From NCBI RefSeq assembly GCF_034087045.1, contig NZ_CP139247.1, forward strand, positions 6,536,001-6,600,000: a stretch of 64,000 nt of DNA. The letters are read 5' to 3'. The notes beneath the pieces were generated by a model. The model worked only from the letters and a program-made list of their open reading frames with translations. It was not told the DNA's origin and did no database searches. This stretch comes from Chitinophaga sancti (GTDB lineage: Bacteria; Bacteroidota; Bacteroidia; Chitinophagales; Chitinophagaceae). The position numbers and the translations under genes were made by a program. This document shows positions 48,701 through 55,845 of the stretch, piece after piece (within the stretch, counting starts at the first letter, position 1; the number at the start of each line of letters is the position of its first letter).

Positions 48701-50833
48701 TAATACGTATTGGTACATTGTTTTACCATTGGGAGTTTTATTACTGTATTCATATTTAGTTATATAGTTGTAAACAACATTTGCTCCCTGAAAATTGACA
48801 GTAGGGTAATATGACTGACCCATAAAATTGTACCTGTACCCCGCTATTGCGATGCATTCTCCTGTTCCTCTGAATCTGTTTCTTTGTGTAATAACGCCTG
48901 TATAGTTTTTGTTCCTGATCTCATCAGCAGCAGTAATTAAATAGCCGCCTTCGTTTTCTGAAGCACCATATTTATATACATCTTTTTTCTGTAGCGTATT
49001 GTCAATGTTGTAGGATTCAATAGATTCAATCCTGATACCGCCACCCATAGAACTAGTTCCGCGTTGATTAAGTACGGACATACTTAAAGTGGCCGTTATT
49101 GTGGTTGTACTATAGTCATTAATGTATAAGTACAACTTGTAAGTATGACTGGTATCGCAGATGTAGGAAGCAGCATAAGATTGTGCACTTGTATCAGTTT
49201 CAGTTTGCCAGGTAAGTACCGGCTGAGTCGTACTGGTAGTGACATCATATAAGTTGACGATCTGGGCGTAAGTTTTTGAATTAGGTGAATGTTTAGAAAG
49301 TGCAACATTTATGTCTACTGCATAATTCTTATCAGTATTGTTAGGAGGTCTTACCTGGAAGGTGATACTAGTGTCGCGTGCTATTTGTTGGGTGGTGCTC
49401 TTACCTGCAAATGTAATATCCACCAGTTTAGTTGTAGAGGAATAGGTGGTTACATCATAATATTGTGAGATACCAAAGTTATATTTTGTGTAACCTCCGG
49501 TAGGGTAAATTACTTTGTTAAGCGTGCCGGCCAGGATAGCTGTTGCCGAAGGGTTTCGGTCTGCAAGGCCCAGATTACCATACGGTTGTAACGTTTCTAC
49601 TTCTGGTAGTGCAGCTGGCAGCAAGGTAGCTTGATTTGCTTTACCATTATAGAAACCCCACCAGTCGGCTCCATCTGAAGAAATATTAGGTAGTTTTGTG
49701 CTATCATATTCAAAGCTATAACGTTCTGGTTGTTGCCCTGCCATGTCTTCTTTTGTAAAAGAGAGCAGTTTTAATCTATAATCTCCAAATGATGGATAGC
49801 TATTGCCGGTGAAGAAGTAATCATATGCCAGGGTAACTTTTTTTACGCGCTGGTAAGTACCATTGTCTTTACTATAGACTACAATGCTGTCCAGTGCATT
49901 ATTACCGTAATCAATCCGGAGAGTATTGGCATAGAATTTCACCTTTCCCTGGCGGAAAATAATCTCAGATATTTTTGGCGTATAACTATAGGAATAAGAA
50001 TACGATTTTACTGCATCATCAACCATCCAATTGGCTTCATCCGCATCAGAAGTATTCATATGATATGATCTGGTATAAGAATGTACTTCATCAGGAGATC
50101 TTTCTGCCGCCGTACCAGCTGCATATGTAAAGGTGATGGTATCTTTTGCATCGTTGGAAATGATACTTGTCAGGTTCCAGCCTACAATATGTTGTTTTGT
50201 TCCCTGATCATCACTGAATGAATATAGCTTTTGTTCAAAGAGATAACGTGTTCCATCATCATCAGTCACCTGGTAGTTATTGCTACTGGTATGTACTATG
50301 TTGACAGCCTGGTAAGGAGCTGTTACAAATTTCTTGTCTCTTCTGGAGTAAAGGAACCGGCAGGATTTGCCTGGGATGCTTAAATTGAAGAAATCAGGTT
50401 GTAGATCAAAGGAGGTACCCTCTTTTAAGGCAGCCATAGGCCAATAGTCATTCATTGTTTCAATTGTGTCAATGTTATGAAAATGGTTGAACCACCCTCT
50501 TTCGGTTGTCTCATCTTCAACACCACGGATACTTCTTGAAATGTTTCCACCAGGCATACAGGTCCAACCAAGTCCTACCCAGGTAGCTTTTTGTCCGACT
50601 TTTATGCCGGAGGCGTGATAGCTAAGAGAAATAGGCACCTTAATCTTTCCGGTGTTGATTTCATAAATCGGGTAGGCAATCTGTGGTACACCAGTGTACA
50701 GACTGACGGGTGTACTGGTGTATTTGAATAATTCTGCCTGATCGGCCGGTAGCGGGACGATAGGGTTGTCTTGTGCATTGCTGGTAAGTGTTGTGATGAA
50801 GCATAGCAATAGGGAAAATAAAATCTTTTTCAT
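45719..50833 (-). CDS. Large secreted YD-repeat protein with DUF5977 repeats
   Basis: 1704 residues with a signal peptide (residues 1-20, SNAQ). The first 1100 residues are beta-rich and start with SVSLYTGVPQIAYPIYEI-like and VPISLSYHASGIKVG motifs common to Bacteroidota RHS partners. A jelly-roll module covers about 1010-1150 (GFEDINSWTG, VWFDDIKLRP). YD repeats follow (YYEFDGLNRLKMIRNKDRN). Residues about 1220-1690 contain five DUF5977-type repeats of about 65 residues, each ending in a Cys after YAN-like stretches and containing FTKTC, YAVEAGRY, ISQADANA. The stop is 4 bases before the RHS start, so the genes are translationally coupled. It may be a scaffold or delivery partner of the RHS toxin; no own toxin tip is seen. 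Confidence 0.82.
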   Translation of the reverse strand: MKKILFSLLLCFITTLTSNAQDNPIVPLPADQAELFKYTSTPVSLYTGVPQIAYPIYEINTGKIKVPISLSYHASGIKVGQKATWVGLGWTCMPGGNISRSIRGVEDETTERGWFNHFHNIDTIETMNDYWPMAALKEGTSFDLQPDFFNLSIPGKSCRFLYSRRDKKFVTAPYQAVNIVHTSSNNYQVTDDDGTRYLFEQKLYSFSDDQGTKQHIVGWNLTSIISNDAKDTITFTYAAGTAAERSPDEVHSYTRSYHMNTSDADEANWMVDDAVKSYSYSYSYTPKISEIIFRQGKVKFYANTLRIDYGNNALDSIVVYSKDNGTYQRVKKVTLAYDYFFTGNSYPSFGDYRLKLLSFTKEDMAGQQPERYSFEYDSTKLPNISSDGADWWGFYNGKANQATLLPAALPEVETLQPYGNLGLADRNPSATAILAGTLNKVIYPTGGYTKYNFGISQYYDVTTYSSTTKLVDITFAGKSTTQQIARDTSITFQVRPPNNTDKNYAVDINVALSKHSPNSKTYAQIVNLYDVTTSTTQPVLTWQTETDTSAQSYAASYICDTSHTYKLYLYINDYSTTTITATLSMSVLNQRGTSSMGGGIRIESIESYNIDNTLQKKDVYKYGASENEGGYLITAADEIRNKNYTGVITQRNRFRGTGECIAIAGYRYNFMGQSYYPTVNFQGANVVYNYITKYEYSNKTPNGKTMYQYVLPTDYTVVGNPGTFAGKERIDNSLAEDLLANEKIFKFNAADSTFDLIKWTYNSYGISNLSVDTGILMYDKIYYIDLCGGESGIYSFGFNYIPLKSGGRNLASTTVREYDNNGTLFENVVNYTYNSKNYPKSVTKVNSKSDTIVSKMYYPGEHASTDGNTSILNSMVYRNMIRQPYWQGNYINGTLLSYKHTLFGNSWGTNDSLIAPKMDSSWQLGNDNSLPATTIAYQSYGPYGNIRQIRDDKGITAAYTWTADGTYPVSQTAGAALNQVLYDGFEDINSWTGVTRDATVSHTGKYAGLISGASTYINPNWLYVSLSNTTTFRFSGWVYSNGPSATINLLTKSSATSTGSTNIANISTSETGKWVYIEKEYSVPSGTPYITISLTNNGSGKVWFDDIKLRPSASQMSTYTFDPLIGMTSKSDEGNHTLYYEFDGLNRLKMIRNKDRNILKMYCYNYAGEIDQCDGAVYYNDYQSQNFTKTCASGSISVVNYAVEAGRYASRVSVADANSKALADITANGQSYANKMGDCSYYLSEQLVDTFYSSKCTNGGISNPIEYRLAGGTDTSYISQDDANAKAQAKFQSLGQAYADLKGNCVYYNTAQTGSFQKTNCTDSKAEGSWITATIPANTYYTLVSLDSANAVAKAALKDSGTAQANRLGICYYFSDEQKVTKTKACDSGYVGTDVTYVVAARHDSTTISKDTANAIALRYANANAQSYANTNGTCQTCNLLFSKKSGSGSLNPFSITVTNTTTGAVVYQKTFSPLTDEALKACAIIPTGATYTVTMASTTQVYITVNGTTKTITTNSSQTWTAVSPAINVVLSTVAPTVYSSGASSGSYTKTNCTGDSTGVAYIYTLAAGLYTSTISQADANAQAQAYANQQGPIAANQYGYCIPSGKNFGVVVKRGATVPGTLSIVATNNSTSAKAVNTTAKTEWPYYTTVATGVTYTITMQMITGTGSCTASINGVEKTFTASTIATFTGISPTTFILVWKN

Positions 50834-50926
50834 TAAATGCTGATGTAATTATTGGGAATGGGTCGGGATGGTGTACAGATCATCACAGAACCAATGGTTT
50901 ACGAAATGGGTATTATATGCACATAA

Positions 50927-50934
50927 CAAAGCTA
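50927..50934 (-). promoter_or_regulatory. Possible -7 promoter box of the RHS operon
   Basis: On the minus strand TAGCTTTG matches TAnnTTTG, 94 bases upstream of the start codon of the DUF5977 protein. A TTG occurs upstream but 27 bases away. Confidence 0.4.
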
Positions 50935-51092
50935 TATAGGTAAAAGGTAAAAAGAACCCGGATCAACGTTAGGGTTATTTTGTAAAAGTATTCATAGTTG
51001 GAGATAAATGTTATAACACGTATGTGGTATAATTGAATGATTGACGTCTTACCGTATATATTCGATCTTCGAAATTCCAGATTACCTGTACT

Positions 51093-51248
51093 ATGTTTGC
51101 TCCCGAAATAGTTACTAAGCAAGAGGCACATGTTCTGGAAAAATATATGCGTAGTTTGCATTATAATTCAACTGGTATAAGAAGGTTAGATGGTATGAAT
51201 AAGCCTTTTCCAGTTGATTTCTTAACCGGTGAAATAATACCATTTTAA
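51093..51248 (+). CDS. Small hypothetical protein upstream of the 234-residue gene
   Basis: 51 residues, MFAPEIVTKQEAHVLEKYMR to FLTGEIIPF. It ends five bases before the next start codon, so the two genes are probably coupled. No known motif; the N-terminal half is helical. It could be the C-terminal end of a lost toxin whose immunity gene is the next frame, or a small regulator; both are inference from position beside the toxin locus. Confidence 0.45.
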   Translation: MFAPEIVTKQEAHVLEKYMRSLHYNSTGIRRLDGMNKPFPVDFLTGEIIPF

Positions 51249-51253
51249 TCAAT

Positions 51254-51958
51254 ATGAAGATCAAGAAAATAGGGCAAATATTATTTTGTTTTTATAAAAA
51301 TAACGAACAGCTTTATTCTTTGACAAAGAGGACAATAGGATTAGGTATGTTGTTGTCTCGATTGTTAAATGAACGGTATAAATCCAAACCGATAGAGTTT
51401 TTAAACCTTATGTTTCTGGATGAGGAGTCCTATGAGAATGACCAAAGAAAAATAAAGGGTTATAACGCCATAGCAGGCCCAGCAATGTCATATTACGGTG
51501 TATTAGATATTGAAATGTATTTACAACTGGCAGAAGAGGACAAAAATGCACTAATTTGGAAGATGGCTTGTGAGTACATTATAAAGACAGCAGAGAATCA
51601 TAGTAACAAAGACTTAGTAGATGCATGTAAGTATGCATATGAAACAGGAGTATCCTTAAATTACTGTACTGATCTTCAAGGAATAAGTTCGGAATTGATC
51701 TTGTTTGGGAAGGTAATTAAAAGTGAAATTGTGTTTAGGTTTGAAGATGAGAAAGTTACAGCCTTTCTAATCCTTAGAAACGAGGATAAGGTTGTTTTTG
51801 ATAAACCACTTCATAAAACCGACGCGGATGTTGGCGCATTCTTTTATGTCTTTAAGGAAATTGTTTCAGTTGGGAATATAATTTTGATTAAAGGGCCTAA
51901 AAATGCCAGTATATTTCCTATGACTGTAACGATAAGCGCTGAAGATTTGATGGGCTAA
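51254..51958 (+). CDS. Hypothetical cytoplasmic protein
   Basis: 234 residues without signal peptide or membrane helix. Two parts: a helical region (RTIGLGMLLSRLL; NALIWKMACEYIIKTAE) and a C-terminal beta-sandwich-like part (SEIVFRFEDEKVTAFLILRN). I recognise no family. It is divergent from the RHS operon and just downstream of a 51-residue gene. A role as immunity or antitoxin is possible by position only. A plus-strand protein with strong AT content, similar to the toxin region. Confidence 0.55.
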   Translation: MKIKKIGQILFCFYKNNEQLYSLTKRTIGLGMLLSRLLNERYKSKPIEFLNLMFLDEESYENDQRKIKGYNAIAGPAMSYYGVLDIEMYLQLAEEDKNALIWKMACEYIIKTAENHSNKDLVDACKYAYETGVSLNYCTDLQGISSELILFGKVIKSEIVFRFEDEKVTAFLILRNEDKVVFDKPLHKTDADVGAFFYVFKEIVSVGNIILIKGPKNASIFPMTVTISAEDLMG

Positions 51959-51961
51959 TTT

Positions 51962-52206
51962 ATATTTTTATCAACTTCACGAAGCAGGGGCTTCCAATTG
52001 GGGAGTCCCCAAAGCTCTTTCTTACGTCTGGCGTAGAAAGGCAACGCAATCTCATTGTGGTGTTGACTAGTTAATATTTTCCTATGTCCTAGTGTCACAG
52101 TCAAAAGGATAATCTGCCTCCCGATTGATTTGAACTAATAGCTGCGCAGCGTATTGGGTAATTAATTCCCTTGCAAGCTGATTATATCGAATAATACCTG
52201 CGATTC
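51962..52206 (-). pseudogene. Decayed gene, family unknown
   Basis: Two adjoining frames give a continuous protein-like reading across one frameshift near 52085: YNQLARELITQYAAQLLVQI with NREADYPFDCDT, then LGHRKILTSQHHNEIALPFY with ARRKKELWGLPNWKPLL. Upstream stops appear at once, so only the end of the gene remains. The rest of the 542-base gap up to 52500 holds nothing I can name. Confidence 0.35.
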
Positions 52207-52500
52207 AGTTAATCCTATTTTTACGGAGTTATATGGAGCTGTTAAACCATCGAGTTGGCGAGGGATGATCTTTTCCAATACTTTCGATTTTCGATCGTTA
52301 AAAATTATGTGGTCGATTCAGGCTTTGCCTGTGGATTGCTAAAGGTTTTTTGATGCGAAAAATTAATAAATCCCTATGGGTTAAATTGTTAATTAGGTGT
52401 TATTGCAGCCAGCTGTGATCATGATGATGGTGGATTTGAAGTTATTTTATAGTGATAGAGTACTTTTTTTATTTTCCGCCTACTATAAATAAAACAGCCT

Positions 52501-52857
52501 ATGTTGAAATTAAAAGCAATAGTTTATTTATTGACATCTATGCTCGTGACGCTTATGGCGAATTGTGCTAATCATTATCGACCGTTAGATTCCCCAACCG
52601 ATATCACCCTTGCTAAAAAAACCCTATTGAAAAGCGGTGAATACAGACTTTGTGACTTGATCAAACAAGCCAGGAAGCAAACAGGAGTTGATTTTCAATT
52701 CAGTGGGGATAGCTGTATGCTTTGCATGATCCAAACGTCCTATCCTGACTCAATAAGTGTCAGACAAATTATAACTGTATTGAATAATAACGGTTGTCTT
52801 GAAACCTGGGGGGCTAGTGATAACCGCGTGGGCTTACATATTTTTTCCTCAAAATAA
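52501..52857 (+). CDS. Small exported protein with STN-like domain
   Basis: 118 residues. An N-terminal signal (LKAIVYLLTSMLVTLMANC) is followed by Cys22, but Asn before the Cys makes lipidation uncertain. Residues about 45-110 resemble the secretin/TonB short N-terminal (STN) domain seen at the start of FecA- and SusC-type receptors: YRLCDLIKQARKQTGVDFQF and ISVRQIITVLNNNG. Such a domain alone could be a fragment of a receptor or a small signalling partner. A terminator follows the stop. No receptor is adjacent. Confidence 0.5.
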   Translation: MLKLKAIVYLLTSMLVTLMANCANHYRPLDSPTDITLAKKTLLKSGEYRLCDLIKQARKQTGVDFQFSGDSCMLCMIQTSYPDSISVRQIITVLNNNGCLETWGASDNRVGLHIFSSK

Positions 52858-52866
52858 GTCATAGCA

Positions 52867-52899
52867 GAGAAGCCATAACATGCTATGGCTTCTCTTTTT
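52867..52899 (+). terminator. Terminator after the STN-like gene
   Basis: GAGAAGCCATA and TATGGCTTCTC form an 11-bp stem around six bases, followed by five T. Confidence 0.85.
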
Positions 52900-53747
52900 A
52901 AACACAGGTTCACGCATATAATAATTTAGAAGATTTTCTGCAGGGCATGGTTGATGCAAAAGTTAGCAACTTCATTCAAGTTAGCCGACATTATACTATC
53001 GGCACCTGACGCTTCCCGATCATGCCAACAGTCTGTGATTAAAAATAACAAAGAGCCTTATACGTTAGAAAACCAGCGAGGTGTTTTAAAATATAATAAA
53101 CAGGCATCCTTGATTAGATCAGTTGTTGCCCATAGGAAGGGTTACATGCCTTTTTGTTCGATGATTATTCCACAAAATCCGCCACTTTTGAGCGGTTTTC
53201 TAAATTCATAAAAACTGCATTAAAGGTTATAGATATTATTGAACCAACCCGAAAAGGTAATCATGCAAACAATTAATTATTAAATTTCTTACAACTCATC
53301 AATGGACAAGAAAGAAAGGACCGGTCAATACCGGTCCCGCTATCTATCTAACTTTTGCTTCATATACCAATGAAGAAAATCATGAGGAATCTAGATCTTT
53401 ACCACCGCCAGTACAAAGCTGGCCGTATCAGTTAGCCGTTAAAAAATGCTCTAGCTTAAAAAAGTGTATGCCCAGTAAACTGAAAATTGCAGCGTTTTTT
53501 CTGTTATATCAGGGCATTGGTCGATCAATCAAATCATGCTAAAGATCTTGCCAGCCGAAGTATTTCCCCCTAAGTCCATAACCAGCCTATTAGTGCCTAC
53601 TTCCTAAGTGGCTGAACTGCTATCCCGAAAAATGCACCTCGCAGCTTGGGAGTAATTTTGCTGAAGCCATTATAAAAAACAATAAGTTACCTGACCGCCT
53701 ATGGCGTGCCCGGTTCAGTTTTAATCTAACATAAAGTTAAATAAAAA
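52900..53747. other. Gene-poor stretch
   Basis: 848 bases with no supported gene. An 86-codon frame at 52951 has no protein-like features. A perfect palindrome (GGACCGGT, CAAT, ACCGGTCC) at 53318-53337 followed on the minus strand by a T-rich stretch looks like an isolated terminator, perhaps of a lost gene. Confidence 0.45.
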
Positions 53748-53840
53748 GCCGAAAACGGCCAAAAAACGCCGAATAAAGCGAAATAAATTTAAAAACGGCG
53801 AAAATTAACCGAAAACAGCGTTTTTTTGCCGTTTCCGGCC
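53748..53840 (+). repeat. GCCG/CGGC and A-tract array upstream of a small gene
   Basis: A 93-base run of short repeats: GCCGAAAACGGCC, ACGCCGAA, AAGCGAAA, ACGGCGAAAA, ACCGAAAACAGCG and GCCGTTTCCGGCC, spaced about one helical turn and separated by A- or T-tracts. GCCGAAAACGGC at 53748-53759 is a perfect inverted repeat. It lies immediately before the TTG-started gene at 53874, so it may be an operator array or an iteron-type origin. Confidence 0.6.
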
Positions 53841-53873
53841 TATATTGTACCGGATTGAAAAAAACTTTATAGC

Positions 53874-54203
53874 TTGGGGTATAAAGGAATAGATTTGAAG
53901 GACAGCGAGAAAATTACAAGGTATAAACTGGTAAAAAAGGCGATCGAGGATAATTCGATTGAGACTATTCAACAATTCTTTTTGAATGTTGAAAGAAAAG
54001 ATATCATTCAGGACACCAGTATCAAAGAAACAAGATTACGCAGACGAATTGCTAATCTTGGTAAAATTACTTTGGATGAAATAGAGGAAATAAGCAAAGC
54101 AATGGGTAGTGCGGAAGAGACTGAATTTATAAAGTTTGTTTTGTTCTTAAGAAGCGCTAACAAAGCACAAAAGGAAATAAAGAAGAAAAAGGGCAGGAAA
54201 TAA
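53874..54203 (+). CDS. Small basic helical protein, possible DNA-binding regulator
   Basis: 109 residues from a TTG start (no ATG in frame upstream of the body of the protein). It is helical, with KAIEDNSIETIQQFFLNVER, then TRLRRRIANLGKITLDEIEE, a possible helix-turn-helix, and a strongly basic tail (KEIKKKKGRK). The GCCG-rich array just upstream would be a natural binding target. This type of small helical protein is common near mobilization regions of Bacteroidota elements. The family is not certain. Confidence 0.5.
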   Translation: MGYKGIDLKDSEKITRYKLVKKAIEDNSIETIQQFFLNVERKDIIQDTSIKETRLRRRIANLGKITLDEIEEISKAMGSAEETEFIKFVLFLRSANKAQKEIKKKKGRK

Positions 54204-54230
54204 TTATCCCAGCCGCAGAAAATCCGGCAT

Positions 54231-54262
54231 AAAAAAACCACAGCGCCCCCCAGGGCGCCGCG
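54231..54262 (-). terminator. Terminator of the DUF932 gene
   Basis: On the minus strand GGCGCCCTGGGGGGCGCTG folds into a GC-rich hairpin, followed by TGGTTTTTTT. It lies between two convergent genes. Confidence 0.7.
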
Positions 54263-54280
54263 ATTTTTGGAAAACCCAGA

Positions 54281-55354
54281 TCAGTTAAAATTAAACTGTA
54301 GGAATTCTTCGCCTTTCTTGCTCACTTCCATGCAAAGATCAAAGGCACTTTGTGTCTTAATCTGCGCACTCCCCCCAAGCAATATAGATTTAACTTTGTC
54401 CTCATCCGTTTTATATTTCCTTACATTCTGGAAATATCCGGTTACCGCGTTGTAAGCGCCGAAAACCGTACCTGCGGTGGTGTTCATCTGCTGCGTAGGG
54501 TTGCTCATACCATAATCATACGCGGCTTCCACCATATTATTAAAGGTTGTGGTGAGGGTTTCCATCTGATCGGCTTTAACATTGGCTAACACTTCCTTAC
54601 TTGGTGCTAAGGCCATTTGAATCAATTTTTTAACACCACTGTCTGAAATTCGGGATTTTGACCACTGGTTAAAGATAGCGTCCATTTCGTTAGACAGGTT
54701 GTTAGAAATACCCATCAGTCGGTGGGCCTGTTTCAGCCGGTCCTGTGCATTTGCAGTATGACGAATTTTAATCGTGTTGGTCATATCTGCCAGTGCTGCG
54801 CGTAAAGTATTGGCGCAAACTACGCGAACGGGCGTAAACGCTGCGGTAATACTGCCACTGCCGTCGTGGCTGGTCGTGAAGAACAAATATTTTTCGATCA
54901 GATCATCGTTGCCGACTTTGATGTAACCGGGAAGTTTAGCTGTGATAAATATACGTTCTCCTTTACCTAATGCTCCGGCTGTTTCATACTGAATACCCTC
55001 TCCCCCTACAATAGCGTCAAAAAAAGTGAATGCGTCAGTGTTTTGGACGATATGGTAGTCTTTGCCAACTACCCCCAGCACCGCGTTGTTATCTTGCCTA
55101 ACTGTTGCAAAATAATCGGGTACAGATATGTTAGGAATGATTCTTCGATCTTCTCCGTCGTTGTATAAGTTGGATGTATGTTGTGTAAAAATGGGCCTCT
55201 TCTCTACAGTGAAGTCGAGATGGGCAAATTTTAGCGCTTCGGCGCTCGTGGGGTAATCCTGTACAATCTGACCTAATCCGTGCCATGCAATTTCCTTAAC
55301 GGAAAAAAAGCTGTACTGTCCTGTTGCTTCGTTGAAATTCAGTTCGTGTGCCAT
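54281..55354 (-). CDS. DUF932 domain protein of phage/plasmid type
   Basis: 357 residues, matching the phage/plasmid-like DUF932 (TIGR03299-type) family in length and motifs: MAHELNFNEATGQYSFF, AWHGLGQIVQDYP, RPIFTQHTSN, VGKDYHIVQNTDAF, ANTLRAALADMTNTIKIRHT, and NMVEAAYDYGMSNPTQQMNT. Function is unknown; these genes are typical of mobile elements and plasmids. It is transcribed away from the folded region at 55418-55574, which is 64 bases upstream of its start and could be its leader RNA. Confidence 0.88.
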   Translation of the reverse strand: MAHELNFNEATGQYSFFSVKEIAWHGLGQIVQDYPTSAEALKFAHLDFTVEKRPIFTQHTSNLYNDGEDRRIIPNISVPDYFATVRQDNNAVLGVVGKDYHIVQNTDAFTFFDAIVGGEGIQYETAGALGKGERIFITAKLPGYIKVGNDDLIEKYLFFTTSHDGSGSITAAFTPVRVVCANTLRAALADMTNTIKIRHTANAQDRLKQAHRLMGISNNLSNEMDAIFNQWSKSRISDSGVKKLIQMALAPSKEVLANVKADQMETLTTTFNNMVEAAYDYGMSNPTQQMNTTAGTVFGAYNAVTGYFQNVRKYKTDEDKVKSILLGGSAQIKTQSAFDLCMEVSKKGEEFLQFNFN

Positions 55355-55417
55355 TTTCTTAATTTTTTAATGTTTGAAAAATTGTTTTCTTTTCTTTTTT
55401 CCGATTGAACCTGTTTT

Positions 55418-55574
55418 GGAAGGAAAGCGGTTAAAAGACGGCAAATAGAACTGGTCGCGTTAAGGCTACGGAGAGCTATAAGTCCCGGAGGGTGACGGTG
55501 AGGTACGAGGCGGCATTATGCGCTCGGAGTAGACGGCGTGACCTAATTTCGCCAGTCTTTTACCGCTTTCTTCC
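55418..55574. ncRNA. Candidate structured RNA (long imperfect hairpin)
   Basis: GGAAGGAAAGCGGTTAAAAG with ACGGC at 55418-55443 pairs with GCC, AGTCTTTTACCGCTTTCTTCC at 55551-55574. An inner stem GGTCGCG (55453-55459) with CGTGACC (55537-55543) and an inner hairpin CGAGGCG with CGCTCG add to the fold. The interior is GC-rich compared with the AT-rich flanks. On the minus strand it would be a leader of the DUF932 gene; on the plus strand an independent RNA upstream of the kinase. I see no coding potential and no known riboswitch core. Confidence 0.5.
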
Positions 55575-55845
55575 AAACAGGGCGCAGGACCAATTAACCT
55601 TGATGGCAGGACATTTAATGCGGCAGCACATACCAGGATTTCTCCATGCTTTGCAGAAAAGCTAATTTGGATAAATTATAGCCAGTTGGAAGCTGTAAAT
55701 TGGGGTATCCATGGATGAATTTGAGAAACTCAGTCACGTTAACACGATGTTAACGGGCGTTAAGGAAGCAAGTGGTAACTTCATAAGACAAGAATTCTTT
55801 AAACTTTAGCAATCCTTTGATTTTCGACCTAAACCTCAACTCGAT

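Noticed and set aside
52951..53211. 86-codon plus-strand frame
   Set aside because: No ribosome site or motif, mixed composition; probably chance.
53318..53337. Palindrome considered as an operator
   Set aside because: Not linked to any gene start; more likely an isolated terminator hairpin.
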